Shown: positions 11,784-22,671, numbered from the stretch's first letter. The stretch: 64,000 nucleotides of DNA from Euglena gracilis (GCA_039621445.1 CP154954.1:32202012-32266011); one strand, 5' to 3'. Program-made: numbers and translations. Notes: generated by a model from the letters alone, not told the origin.

Positions 11784-12269
11784 CTGGAGGGGGACAATGC
11801 CACGGGGGCAGGGGACAGGGGAGGTGGCACATAACCATTCCAACCATAGATGCACTGGTGCCCCCCCCCCCCCCCCGGGGCGGCACGTTTCCCCCGGGGC
11901 CAAACCCACCCATCCATCCACCCACTTGTCTCAAAAACCCACCCACCCACAATCCCCCTACGGGGGTCAACCACCCGCCCACCCACCCAGAATCCAGCCA
12001 AAATCGCCTCAAAAACTTCTCTGACCCGGCCGTTGGCCAGGCAGAAAATCCGACCCTATCGCACCCCACCCCCAGGGGAGTCCACGGGCACAACCCACTC
12101 ACCCACTCTCGAAACTCCCCCCGGGGGGGGTCACACAAGTGTTAAATGAATCTCTGGTTCCAACCTCATTTGATGTCCCTGCCACAACTTTGACTTCAGC
12201 GACACAGACAAATTATGGATGCTCCAGAGGCCACCACTGCTTGCGAGTGCATTCGTTCGGCTGATGGGA

Positions 12270-12500
12270 CCTTCACCATAACCCCCCCCCCAAATAACCT
12301 GACGGGGTGCCAGGCTATTGGACCCAACTTTTGCCCCTCCCCCCCCCCCCCCCCGCCAGGCTATTTGGGCCCTTTTCTCAGCGCCATAAAGGAATTTTGC
12401 CTGAAAAGGGGGTGCCAAGTTACTGGAACCAAGTTTTTTCCTCCTGCCAGGTTATCCGGCCACTGCCAGGAGCAAGGGCCCCGCCAGGTCATTTGGGAGG
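12270..12500. repeat. Dispersed repeat related to 21,600-21,840 (inverted)
   Basis: The segment with GGTGCCAGGCTATTGGACCC and CCAGGTTATCCGG matches the reverse complement of 21,600-21,840 (GGTTCCAATAACCTGGCACC there). Both have C/G homopolymer arms. It probably belongs to the small foldback element class, but no target duplication was seen. Confidence 0.5.
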
Positions 12501-13300
12501 GAGGTTTACGATTGCTTACCGACCCCCCTGCGGGGGAGGGTCACTTTCCACTTTCAAAAAACTGGTCAATCACTTCCTGTCCCCCCCCCCCCTGGGTTAG
12601 CCACTCGGGCCAAAAACGCTGAAAATAAATGGATTTGGCCAAACCACCCCCCCAAATTTCTGGTGTCTTCGGCGCAGGGTGGCCACTTTCGGTCATTCCT
12701 GGCCACCCCCCCCCCCCCCAAGGTCAAACAGCCCCCCGGGGGGGGGGGGTTGCTCGGACACCTTAAGCCATGGTACGGGGGGGGGGGAGACAACATGGAT
12801 CCTCAAAAATGATGCAAAAAAAAGCACAAATGAACACAAATAATGCAGAAACCGCAATTTGCATGCGTTGTCCGTCAGGAGCTCCCCCGGGATGTACATT
12901 TTCTGCTGGAGAGGATTTTTTCACCTCTGCGGGGTATTTTCATAAAAATATGCAGTTTTATTGACCAAAAATGCAAAAAAGACAGGAATTTGACAAAAAT
13001 TTTGTTCCCATGGGAAATTGGGGCCGAAATGAGGAATTTTCATAATCAGGAAAAAAAACGTTAACGCAAAAAAAACTGAATAACCGCACCCGGACAAACA
13101 CAAAAAGAGCCTGAAATCTTGCCAAAATTGAAAAAAAAAAAAAAAAAGAAAAAAAAAAAAAAAAAGAAAAAAAAAAACAAAAGCCCCTGTAAAAGGCGAA
13201 TTTGGCACCCACCCCTGTTTGGTAAGATCCCCACCCGCCGAACCCCCACAAGCAAACAGTGGGTGCCCCATCCTTCCGGATGAAGCTGAACCCCAATACA
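12500..13300. other. Non-coding stretch with foldback fragments and poly-A tract
   Basis: Contains G/C-run hairpin pieces (12,580-12,780, with TGACTGG-like and CCTTAAGCCATGG ends), then A-rich sequence including a 50-bp A tract at 13,130-13,178. It lies within the intron between the IQ exon and the acidic exon. Confidence 0.4.
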
Positions 13301-13383
13301 ATACAGTATACGATGGTTTACACATTTGGAGGGCTGCCCCAATCAGTTTGTGGCATTTCTGCTTGAAGCGGATGGCAGCGCAC

Positions 13384-13470
13384 CTTGACCCGGGCCAGCC
13401 GCATCCGCAGCACGGCCCCCCGCCACACGGGCTGGATGCGGCGGCACGCTACCTCGGACCCCAGGAATTC
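13384..13470 (-). CDS. Exon carrying the IQ motif of the minus-strand gene
   Basis: Twenty-nine codons in phase 0 at both ends. The exon begins GAATTCCTG after CAG, encodes EFLGSEVACRR, then IQPVWRGAVLRMRLAR, and ends at the canonical donor GTCAAG|GTGCGC. The motif fits the IQ consensus (IQ, three residues, RG, three residues, R), which binds calmodulin or related EF-hand light chains. This is the most diagnostic segment of the protein, yet IQ motifs occur in many unrelated families and do not identify the gene. Confidence 0.7.
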
Positions 13471-13635
13471 CTGAAGGGGGGTCCCGCCAGCCAGCCTGCC
13501 GGAGGTGCTGACCTGGACCAGACACTCCCCTGGGGGGTCTGTGGCCCGGGTGGGAGCTGCCGGCTGGGGAAAAGGTGCTGGCTGGTTGCCCCCCCCCCCC
13601 AGGTGGTAGGGTGAGGGTCCAATCCGAAGAAATTC
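13471..13635 (-). mobile_element. 165-bp intron flanked by an 8-bp direct repeat (introner-like)
   Basis: The intron separates the Arg/Glu-rich exon from the IQ exon. On the plus strand AATTCCTG occurs at 13,466-13,473 and again at 13,631-13,638, that is CAGGAATT on the gene strand at each end. Splicing that keeps the reading frame uses a GA donor and an AG acceptor inside these copies. The body contains the blocks seen in hAT-like elements elsewhere in the window (CCAGCCAGCACC, CCAGCCGGCAGCTCCC, GGACCC near the ends). An 8-bp duplication is the size made by hAT transposases. The reading is that a non-autonomous element inserted into an exon and is now spliced out. Confidence 0.55.
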
Positions 13636-13782
13636 CTGCTCGTACCGCCGCCGCCACTCTTCCCACCGCTCCGCCGCCCGCCGCCGCCGCTCCGCCACCG
13701 CGCGGCGCACCGCCAGCCGCCCGCCCAGCCACCGGCCGATGCGCTGCCGCGCCTGCTGCTCCCGGTGGCTGCGCAGCCGCTG
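13636..13782 (-). CDS. Exon: Arg/Glu-rich coiled-coil-like segment before the IQ motif
   Basis: After a CGCCAG acceptor, 49 codons read QRLRSHREQQARQRIGRWLG, then GRLAVRRAVAERRRRAAERW, then EEWRRRYEQ. This is a strongly basic, heptad-like helix typical of sequence next to IQ motifs. The exon ends at GAGCAG; the following intron begins GAATTT and ends CAG|GAATTC, so the junction lies inside a direct repeat of CAGGAATT. The acceptor could instead be a CTGCAG about 20 bases upstream, adding a glycine run from a G10 tract. Confidence 0.65.
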
Positions 13783-14087
13783 CTGGCGGCAGACCCCCCC
13801 CCCTGCAGAGTGCTTGGACCCGGAGCCACCGCCACCACCGCCCGGCGTCGATCCCCAGACCCGATGGGTCCCCATGGGGGTTCGGTTGGGGGTTGGGAAG
13901 GGGTCCGGCGCGGGACCCCTCCCCCCGGGGGCCCGGCTCCGGACTGCACGCACCCCGAGAAAGGTCTTTCGAGTTAAAAAAATGAAGCCTGTTGCGGAGG
14001 AGGGGGGTCGACCCCGGGGCGGACCAACTCATCTCGTCGGCAGACGGGGCGGCCTGGCCGGTACGCAACGGACGGGCGGACCACCGC

Positions 14088-14224
14088 CTGGTGCGGGGCG
14101 GCGTTCCAGTCCGCGTGCTGGACCACGTGCTGCGCCGCGAGCCGCACCGCCTCCTCCGCGTGGTACAGCTCCAGCTGGTGCCGGGCGGCGAGCACGCCCG
14201 CCTGACTCGGGTGGCTGTGCGACC
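14088..14224 (-). CDS. Exon: helical segment of the minus-strand gene (HQLELYHAEEAVRLAAQH)
   Basis: The exon starts after CATGCCCAG in phase 1 and encodes exactly 45 further codons, including HQLELYHAEEAVRLAAQHVV, an amphipathic helical stretch. It ends at CACCAG|GCGGTG, a GC donor in phase 0. The CAG|GC context matches other donors proposed in this window, for example in the MFS gene at 61,065. The open frame runs on towards VRRDELVRPG, so a later donor is possible. Confidence 0.6.
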
Positions 14225-14422
14225 CTGGGCATGAGGGGGAGGGGTCAAACGTTTGGCTGCCTGCCCAAATGATACGTCCGATGCGTGGCTTGGAAAGTGG
14301 AGCTGGTTTCATTTGGCCAGAGCTGGCACACTTCCGCGCAAACAATTCTCAATGGGGACCCATCTAGCCATCCTTGCGCCTCCCAGGGAACCTAGTCGGG
14401 AGTCCATGGTGCTGCGGCACAC

Positions 14423-14555
14423 CGGACGAGGTCGGGGGCGGCAGCCGCTGCAGCTCCGCCTTCTGCGCCTGGCGCTGGGCGTGCTGCTCCCGCCGCTGGG
14501 CGGAGCGGGGCCAGGGGCTTGGCCAGCGGATCCCGGCCCGATCATCCTCGCTCCA
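14423..14555 (-). CDS. Exon: Gln/Arg-rich helical segment of the minus-strand gene
   Basis: The acceptor is GATTCCAG and the exon opens in phase 0 with WSEDDRAGIRWPSPW. It continues into a charged, probably helical run (RREQHAQRQAQKAELQR) and ends PPPTSS at a GT donor (G|GTGTGC) in phase 1. Its 133 bp give 44 codons plus one base, matching the phase-1 start of the next exon. Composition contrasts sharply with the AT-rich flanks. The function of the segment is unknown. Confidence 0.6.
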
Positions 14556-14599
14556 CTGGAATCATCAATATCAAAGAATCCTGCCCATTTCGGCAACTG

Positions 14600-15150
14600 C
14601 ATCGATTAGACTGATCTTGCTGTGCTTTATCTTTTCGTGATGTACTTGCACATGATAAGTGGGGACGTTGTTCAACCACATGGTGCGGCACTTCATCCCA
14701 ACACAAATCCAGAAGGCCGAATCACCGCCATGAATATCTGATGAGGAAATTGAAGAGGAAACGGGAAATATGACCGTGTATGGCTGCATAAAAGCAGAGT
14801 GGGATAATTTAACCACACATTGCCAACCTAGATGCATTTCACCTTTAAGGGCAGCAACAGGATCTTTGAGGGTAGCACAGGACATTTGCTCCTTGTAATA
14901 AAGCTGATTGAGTTTGCGGTTGGCTAATTGAAGCCAAAAACGAATTGAAGGAAATGGGTATGAGCTGGGGCTTTTTTTTATATACCAAATCGTTGATTGT
15001 CTGTTTAATTAAAGTGCGATGTTAATACTATTGGCAAGCTCGTCAATCAAGGCAAAAATAAACTCAGACACCAAATGGAGGCATACATTGCTGCCTGCCG
15101 AGGAAACCGGCCAACAACCAAAGGCCCCCAGGCAAGCCCCTCGGGCACAT
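14600..15150. other. Non-coding intron-like sequence
   Basis: Balanced composition without exon-like segments on either strand; frames on both strands are broken. It lies between two minus-strand exon candidates. Confidence 0.35.
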
Positions 15151-15153
15151 CGC

Positions 15154-15195
15154 ATCGAACGTCCGCAGCCGCCAGGCCTCCGGGCCGAGGCTGCG
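15154..15195 (-). CDS. Candidate exon of the minus-strand gene (RSLGPEAWRLRTFD)
   Basis: A CGCTGCAG acceptor precedes codons for RSLGPEAWRLRTFD. A GC donor right after that gives phase 0, which fits the next exon starting at 14,555. An alternative GT donor lies a few bases further on but breaks phase. The segment is more protein-like than either other frame, but it is short and the start of the gene is not visible upstream. Confidence 0.45.
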
Positions 15196-15555
15196 CTGCA
15201 GCGGGTGTCCCACCACCCCGCCGGGGGTCGGGGCAGGCATTGCTTTTTTTAAGTCGCCTTTCTAACCCTTCTGAAGCTGATAAGAAATCATTGTTGGCAA
15301 AACTTTTCTCCAACCGAGCAAAAATTCGAAAACCCTCGGCAAAAAAAATAACCAACTCCGGGGAAAATAATTTCTGGCGTCACTGGGAAGTTGTATTTCC
15401 ACCCCGACTCAAAAAAACAGGAGGTTTCCACTTGTGATTTTGGACCCCATTCGACTCCCGGACGGGTCATGGATGGATTTAATAAATTTAATTAAAAATA
15501 AATAAATTTAAAAACACTTAAAATATTTGAAAATTTCCACCTCAAAACATAATGC

Positions 15556-15649
15556 CTGGTTTGGGGCGGCGGGTAGGTGGGCCCCGCCCGGAGGATGGGC
15601 CCCCAGGCCGGGGTGGGCGGGGCCCCGCCGGGCTGGGGCTGCAGCAGCA
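15556..15649 (-). CDS. Candidate exon, Pro-rich, near the 5' end of the minus-strand gene
   Basis: On the minus strand a CCCGCAG acceptor is followed by a GC-rich open segment reading VLLQPQPGGAPPTPAWGPIL and ending at CCAG|GC, a possible GC donor. The open frame continues upstream of this acceptor (CFDHNLPLPA), so the exon could start earlier. Its end phase (2) does not fit the next candidate exon, so either the boundary or the assignment is wrong. Low-complexity proline content makes this one of the weaker exons. Confidence 0.35.
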
Positions 15650-16239
15650 CTGCGGGCAGCGGCAGGTTGTGGTCGAAGCACGGGGGCAAGGCGGGGGGGG
15701 GTCTGGGGAGGTTGGGTTCAGCCAAATGGGCCAGTGAAGGGGGGGAGCCAACCCTGTTTGCAACCAGGTGGGCCAAAGTGGGGGAAGAGAGCAGCCTCGG
15801 AGTGGAATTGCAGGGCAACCCCCCTCCTGCTAAAATGGCAACCGAGGGGCCAGGAGGCCGGGGTTGATGAGTATGGACACGCTGATCAACTTCTCATCGT
15901 GTCATGATGGTTGGCCAAATCGGGGAATGGGTGACGTAGGAAGCCGTTCGCACTGGACCTTCGAGGGGAGACAAACCGAACCACGACTGTCTCGCGCTCG
16001 TCCTCAAAGAAACCCTCGGCACCCCCACCTTGCTGACATAGTCACATAACCAACAGACAGCCAAAGGATGGGCGGCACAGTCTGGTGGATGTGCAACACC
16101 GCCTGGTGGATGTGCGTCACCATCTCTTAACTGTCTGTCACATGTAAGTCACTGTCCAATGGATATGTGCCACCGTCCAGTGGATGTGCATCTCTATCCA
16201 ATGGATATGCCTCACCACCTGGTGGACATGTGTCACAGT

Positions 16240-16533
16240 CATACCATTGCAGAGCACCTGTCCTGCCCCACCCCCAGGGGGGTGACTGACTGGTTTTCCG
16301 GCCCAGAGCCACCCCCCCCCTGGGGGGGGTGGGGTAGGCCTGAAAATGAAAAGTGGCTGGCCTGGCGCCGAAGGCGCCGGATTTTTTGACAACATTTCAT
16401 TGCCTCCTGAAGCGTGGCCGATCCCCCCGGGGGGATAAAGTGACTGATTGGTTTTTTTTCAGAAAAAATGACTGATTGGTTTTTCAGAGTGGAAAGTGAC
16501 CGCCTCCCCAGGGGGTCGCTAAGCAATGGTATG
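16240..16533. mobile_element. 294-bp TIR element in the minisatellite, 8-bp target duplication GTCACAGT
   Basis: Ends are CATACCATTGC and its inverse GCAATGGTATG. The direct repeat GTCACAGT lies at 16,232-16,239 and 16,534-16,541 and interrupts the 21-bp array cleanly. The body has GTGACTGACTGGTTTT blocks, G/C-run arms and a GGCGCCGAAGGCGCC palindrome. The 8-bp duplication and short inverted ends are hAT-like; it has no transposase. A related end (CCATACCATTGCTTA) is seen at about 50,837. Confidence 0.8.
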
Positions 16534-16896
16534 GTCACAGTCTTGTGGCTGTGCGTCACTGTCCAGTGGATATGTGTCACTGTCCGATGGATGTACATCA
16601 CCGTCCCGTGGTTGTTTTTTTTTGCATCACGGTCCGGTGGATGTGCGGCACCGTCCGGTGGATGCACCACCGTCTGGTGGTTGTGCATCACCGTCTGGTG
16701 GATGTGTGTCACCGTTTTGTGTTACCATCCGGCGGATGTGCGTCACTGTCCAGTGGATGTGCGTCATTGTCCCGTGGATTTGTGTCGCCGTCTGGTGGAT
16801 GTGCTTCACCATGCGGTGGATGTGCATCACCATCCTGTGAATGTGTATTACCCTCCAGTGGATGTGCGTCACCGTCCTTCGGATGTGCGTCAGTGT

Positions 16897-17204
16897 CAGG
16901 CTTGTGCTTAGTCGGGTGCCTACCCCACGGGGGGGGGGGGGGGCTAGGGGCAGGCACCCCATAGCACCCGATCCGACCCCCCCCCCCCGGGGGGGAGTAG
17001 GGTTTTGGGGGGGGTGCTTGCCCCTAGCAGGCGCCCCCCTCCGACCCCGGCGCCGAAGGCGCCGGGGGCCCGGAAACGGCCTTTTTCAATGAAAATTTTC
17101 TGGGTCCGGCCCGGACCCCTACCCCCCCCCCGGGGGGGTGTGCCTGCTAGGGGCAGGCACCCTATAGCACCCACCCCCCCCCCCGGTCGGTAAGCACAAG
17201 CATG
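16897..17204. mobile_element. 308-bp hAT-like element in the minisatellite, target duplication GTCAGTGT
   Basis: Begins CAGGCTTGTGCTTA and ends TAAGCACAAGCATG, 14-bp inverted ends with one mismatch. GTCAGTGT is duplicated at 16,889-16,896 and 17,205-17,212. Inside are nested inverted repeats (GGTGCC and GGGGCAGGCACC) with long G and C runs and a GGCGCCGAAGGCGCC core. The ends match those of the element at 54,984. Confidence 0.85.
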
Positions 17205-20200
17205 GTCAGTGTCCGGTGGATGTGCATCACCGTCCGGTGGATGGGCATCACCGTCCGGTGGATGTGCATCACCGTCCGGTGGATGGGCATCACCGTCCGG
17301 TGGATGTGAGTTACTGTCCGGTGGATGTGCGTTGCTGTCCGGTGGATGCGAGTCACCGTCAGGATGTGTATCACCGTCTGGGGGATGTGCGTCATTGTCC
17401 GGTGGATGGGCGTCACCATCGGGTGGATGTGCGTAAATGTTCGGTGGATGTGCGTCACCGTCCGGTGGAACTGCGTCACCGTCTGGTGCATGTGTGCCAC
17501 CGTCCGGTGGATGTTTGCCACCGTCCGGTGGACGTGAGTTACCGTCTGGTGGACGTGCGTCACCGTCCGAAGGAATATGCGCCTATGTCCGGTGGATGTG
17601 CATCACCGTCCGGTGGATGTGTGTCACCGTGCGGTGGATGTGCGTCATTGGATGTGTGTCACGGTCCAGTGGAGGTGCGTCACCGTGCGGTGGATGTACG
17701 TCACCGTCTGGTGGAGGTGCCCGGTGGATGTGCGTCACCGTCTGGTGGATGTGTGTCACCGTCCGGTGGATGTGCATTACCATCCGGTGGATGTGTGTCA
17801 CCGTCCGGTGGATGTGCGTTACTGTCCGGTGGATGTGCGTCACCGCCCGGTGGAGGTGCGTCACCGCCCGGTGGAGGTGCGTCACCGTCCGGTGGATTTG
17901 CGTCACCGTCTGGTGGATGTGTGTCACCGTCCGGTGGATGTGCATCACTGTCCGGATGATGTTCGTCGTTGGATGTGTGTCACCGTCCAGTGGATGTACA
18001 TCACCGTTCGGTGGATGTGCGTCAGTGTCCGGTGGATGTGCATCACCGTCCGGTGGATGTGCTTCACCGTCCGGTGGATGTGCGTCGTTGGATGTGTGTC
18101 GCCGTCCGGTGGATGTGCGTTACTGTTCGGTGGATGTGCGTCACCGTCCGGTGGATGTGCATCACCGTTTGGTGGATGTGCGTCACCGTCCTGTGAATGT
18201 GTATTACCCTCCGGTAGATGTGCGTTACTGTTCGGTGGATGTGCGTCACCATCCGGTGGATGTGCATGACCGTTCCGTGGAAGTGTGTCACCGTCCTGTG
18301 AATGTGTATTACCCTCCGGTGGATGTGCATCGCCGTTCTTCGGATGTGTTTCACCGTCCTTCGGATGTGCGTCACCAGTGGATGGGCATCAACGTCCAGT
18401 GGATGTGAGTTACCGTCCGGTGGATGTGAGTTATTGTCTGGTGGATGTGCGTCACTGTCGGGTGGATGGGCGTCACCACCGGGTGGATGTGCGTCACTTT
18501 TCGGTGGATGTGCGTCACGGTCCGGTGGAACTGCGTCGCCATCTGGTGCATGTCTGCCACCGTCCGGTGGATGTGCGCCGTTGGATGTGTGTCGCCGTCT
18601 GGTGGATGTGCGTCACCGTCCGGTGGATGTGCATCACCATCCGGTGGATGTGCATCACCGTCCGGTGGATGTGCGTCATCTTGCGGTGGATGTGTGCGTT
18701 GTTGAATGCGTGTCACCGTCTGGTGGATGCACGTCACCATTTGGTGGATGTGTGTCACCGTCCTTCGGATGTGCGTCACCGTCCGGTGGATGTGTATTAC
18801 CCTCCAGTGGATGTGCATCACCGTCTTTCGGATGTGCGTCAGTGTCCGGTGGATGTGCATCACCGTTTTTCGGATGTGCGTCACCGTCCGGTGGATGTGC
18901 ATCACCGTCCGGTGGATGGGCATCACCGTCCGGTGGATGTGCGTCACCTTGCGGTGGATGTGCGTTGTTGAATGCGTGTCACCGTCTGGTGGATGCATGT
19001 CACCATTTGGTGGATGTGTGTCACCGTCCTTCGGATGTGCGTCACCGTCCGGTGGATGTGTATTACCCTCCAGTGGATGTGCATCACCGTCTTTCGGATG
19101 TGCGTCAGTGTCCGGTGGATGTGCATCACCGTCTTTCGGATGTGCGTCACCGTCCGGTGGATGTGCATCACCGTCCGGTGGATGGGCATCACCGTCCGGT
19201 GGATGTGCATCGTTAGATGTGTGTCACCGTCTTTCGGATGTGCGTCAGTGTCCGGTGGATGTGCATCACCGTCTTTCGGATGTGTGTCACCGTCCGGTGG
19301 ATGTGCATCACCGTCCGGTGGATGGGCATCACCGTCCGGTGGATGTGCATCGTTGGATGTGTGTCACGGTCTGGTGGAGGTCTTTCACCGTCCGGTGGAG
19401 GTGCGTCACCGTCCGGTGGATGTGCGTCACCGTCCGACGGGTGTGCATCACTGTCCAGTGGATGTGCATCACTGTCCGGTTGATGTGTGTCACCGTCCGG
19501 TGGATGTGCGTCAGTGTCTGGTGTACGTGCGTCACCATCCGGTGGATGTGTGTCACCATCCAGTGGATGTGCATCGTTGGATGTGTGCCACGGTCTGGTG
19601 GATGTGTGTCACCGTCCGGTGGATGTGTGTCACCATCCGGTGGAGGTGCGTCACCATCCGGTGGATGTGTGTCACCGTGCGGTGGATGTGTGTCACCTTC
19701 CTTCGGATGTGCGTCAGTGTCCGGTGGAGGTGCGTAACTCTCCGGTGGATGTCGTCACCGTCTGGTGGATGTGCATCACCGTCCGGTAAATGTGAGTTAC
19801 CGTTTGGTAGATGTGAGTTACCGTTCAGTGGATGCGCATCACCGTCCGATGGATGTGTGTCATCGTCCGGTGGCTGTGCGTCACCGTCCGGTGGATTTAC
19901 ACACAATACGGTGGAGGTGCGTCACCTTCCGGTGGATGTGCGTCGCTGTCCAGTGGATGTGCGTCACCGTCTGGTGGATGTGTGTCACCGTCTGGTGGAC
20001 GTGTGACTTTGCCCAGTGTATTTGTGTCACCTTCTGGTGGATGTGCGTCACCGTCCGGTAGATGTTCATCACCGTCCGGTGGAATATGCGTCACCGTCCC
20101 GTGGATTTGCGTCACCGTCCGGTGGATGTGTGTTACCGTCCGGTAGAGGTGGGTCACCCTCCGGTGGATGTGCATCACGGTCCGCCGGAGCATGCGTCAC

Positions 20201-20489
20201 CGTCCAGTGGATGTGTGTTACCGTCCGGGTAGGTGGGTCACCCTCCGGTGGATGTGCATCACGGTCCGCCGGAACACGCGTCACCGTCCAGTGGATGTGT
20301 GTTACCGTCCGGCAGAGGTGGGTCACCCTCCGGTGGATGTGCATCACCGTCCGCCGGAACATACGTCACCGTCCAGTGGATGTGTGTCACCGTGCTGTGG
20401 CTGTGCTACACCGTCCGGTGGATGTGCGTCACCATCCGGTGGATGTGCGTCACCGTACAGTGGATGTGCATCACCATCTGTATGGATCT

Positions 20490-22670
20490 TAGGAGGCCGG
20501 ATTCGCATTTAAGCTTTTTTATGTTTATTTGCACATTTGCGCAAATCCCGGAATTTCTTCACTTCGGCTGTATGGCTCCGGGGGTGTTTGAAAACACGGT
20601 GACAAGAGAGTGCAAAAAATGAGCTAAATTCTGTTTTTGGCTGTGAGACCCCTGGGGCTTTGGCCAAAAATGGTGTTTTTGGTGGGTCCGGAAATGGCCT
20701 CCGCGCGTCGAAACCCCCGGGACTTTCCCGTCCAAGGGAGAAAAAAATGGCAAAAAAGCGGCAAAGGAACGGGACCTTTGCTGCCCTTGTTGCTCTTGTC
20801 GGCTGTTTTCCTGGGTGGGCCTGGATTGCCGGCGGTGTGTGTCCTGGGTGTTTGCCGGACTGCTTCGCTTGTGGCGCCTTGGTGTGGTGTTTTTGGGTTG
20901 TTTGTTAAAGCGCGGGGAGGAAGTGCTGGGGGGTGAGGGTGCGGTGTGGCCAAGCCGGCGGGAAGGACGCAGGGAAAGGAAGATAAGTGTGGGGTGTTTG
21001 GCAAGGAATGCGCAGGGGGGAAGAAATAGGGACCTCAGGGAATGAAGTTTCCCACCCTATTTACACCCGGGATCTGCACAACCAGTTTTGTGGCAAAGAA
21101 CCCGGCAGAAGAAGCCGAACCCTTAAAGAACAAATTTGTGTTTATTTGCGCAATTGCGCACCAACATAATTATGTTGGTGCGCGCATTTGCGCAAATAAA
21201 CATAATTGTGTCTTTCAAGGGTTGGTCTTCAACACCCATGAACTGATGCCGTCGGTAAACGGCGTGACAAAGGGGCCGTGACGGTGCGAACCAGCGTGCC
21301 ATCGATAAACATAATTTGGTGGGTTTGTCTCACCGTTTGTCGACGGCGTTAGCTTATGGGCGCAAATGCGCGCACAAACAAAACTATGTTTATGCGCGCA
21401 TTTGCGCCCACGAAAAAAATTTGTATTGGTGGACGCAAATGCGCACATAAACCCAAAGAAGAAGGGTGTGACGGAAACACAATTGTGAAACGCCAGCAGC
21501 AGATGTGGTTCATTTGCGCATTTGTGCCCACAAGCAACGTGATGCGCGCAAATGCGCAAATGAACCACCAATGGAGGAGTAAAAAGTGGCTTCATTTGGC
21601 CCTCCAACAGCTAACCCCCCCCCAAAATACCTTGGCAGGGCCCAAATTCCTGGCGGGGGCCGAACAACCTGGGGGGGGGAGGGGCAAAAAAGATGGTTCC
21701 AGTAACTTGGCGGGGTCCTTTTTAGGCAAAATTCTTTTACGTCGCTGAAAAAGTGGCCCAAATAACCTGGCGGGGGGACAAGGCCAAAAGTTGGTTCCAA
21801 TAACCTGGCACCTCGCCATTTTATTTGGGGGGGGGTTACCCTTTGTGGCCTCTGAATGGGTTCAACACAAATGGCCACACCGTCTCCTCCGGCACATGGT
21901 ATTATGGTGCTGTTTCTGGTCCATTGACAGGTCCCACAAAAGAGGATCTCCTGAAGGTGGGTGTGCAGCCACCCGATAACGGCACACGTCCACCGGCACC
22001 GATTATGGGATCCCAAGGGCCCTGCCGCTGGCCTGCAGCCTCGGCTCCGCTGCTGCAGCCACATAAGCTGCGGATGCTTCTGCACCCACCAGACCGGCAT
22101 CCACCTCCCCGGTGCAACAACACCGAGCTTTAGCAGCCACGTTATTCCCCGCAACCGGCGTGTGAGACTGGGGGACGACGTGGTGCCAGTGCTTGGCAAC
22201 CAGCAGCCGGAGATAGGTAGCCCTCAAACACCCGTCATTTTGGGTGCAAGGAAGTGTTGAACCTTTACCATTTGACTGGTTGCATGAAAGCGGTGGGACC
22301 CACTCCCCTCAAATTATGCACAAAAACTGGTGTGTTTTACGGTTTTCAAGGGAAAAATGGTGGAGAAAAACCAGAAAACGGACTCCGGCCCGACGCAACC
22401 CGGGTGTTTCAGGTGCCAAATTTTGACTTCTTGTAACGCAGTACTGTTGCAGAAAAGGTGTCGAACAGTCACTGGTCGTTGCACGTCGTCAATTCATTAT
22501 GTTTAGTTGCCAAAAGCATGAGGCCAAAACAACACGCCGTGTGGACCGGAGAACAGCAGTGCAAATGTCCACACGTAAGGCAGACAAATTATGGCCAGTC
22601 AGATGCCGTGTTTAAATGAATATTGCATACTACCTCTCACCACAAATTTCATCACCACATATTTTATCGT
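20490..22670. other. Left arm of the large element: unique and palindromic sequence, no recognised gene
   Basis: Contains hairpins built on TTTGCGCAAATGCGC (best at 21,130-21,225, where GTTTATTTGCGCAATTGCGC faces its inverse). Similar motifs occur at 21,360-21,570. A C/G-run repeat at 21,600-21,840 matches 12,270-12,500. A plus frame at 21,835-22,130 reads NGFNTNGHTVSSGTWYYGAV and could be a gene remnant, but no family was recognised. Confidence 0.4.
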
Positions 22671-22671
22671 T

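Larger units (their letters stand above)
268..15649 (-). other. Split minus-strand gene, IQ-motif protein of unknown family (extent of recognisable exons)
   Basis: This entry spans GC-rich minus-strand islands that read as exons of one gene; individual exons are listed separately. The core is six exons from 14,555 down to 11,581 whose phases agree at all five junctions (0-1, 1-0, 0-0, 0-0, 0-2). The predicted protein is rich in Arg, Glu, Gln and Ala, likely helical or coiled-coil, with one IQ motif, an acidic EDDDAELYGR stretch and Pro-rich tails. IQ motifs bind calmodulin or calmodulin-like light chains, so a calmodulin-regulated cytoskeletal or ciliary scaffold is possible, but that is inference. 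I do not recognise the family. Neither start nor stop codon is assigned. Donors are GT, GC and one GA. Flanking candidate exons at 15.6, 15.2, 5.8, 3.4, 2.8, 0.9 and 0.35 kb could belong to this gene or to a second one on the same strand. Confidence 0.6.
16060..20480 (+). repeat. 21-bp minisatellite array, left part (interrupted by two small elements)
   Basis: The unit is GTCCGGTGGATGTGCGTCA plus CC (21 bp), with many point variants, roughly 180 copies after subtracting the two inserts at 16,240-16,533 and 16,897-17,204. Because 21 is a multiple of three, each frame gives a constant heptapeptide (CASPSGG, MCVTVRW, VDVRHRP) and all six frames stay open for hundreds of codons; these are not genes. 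A higher-order duplication of 266 bp is visible at 18,706-18,971 against 18,972-19,237. The array resumes in the same orientation at 44,117. Confidence 0.95.

Noticed and set aside
16468-20622. Long Cys/His- or Arg-rich open frames (CASPSGG, VDVRHRP repeats)
   Set aside because: They are products of the 21-bp minisatellite, open in all frames on both strands.
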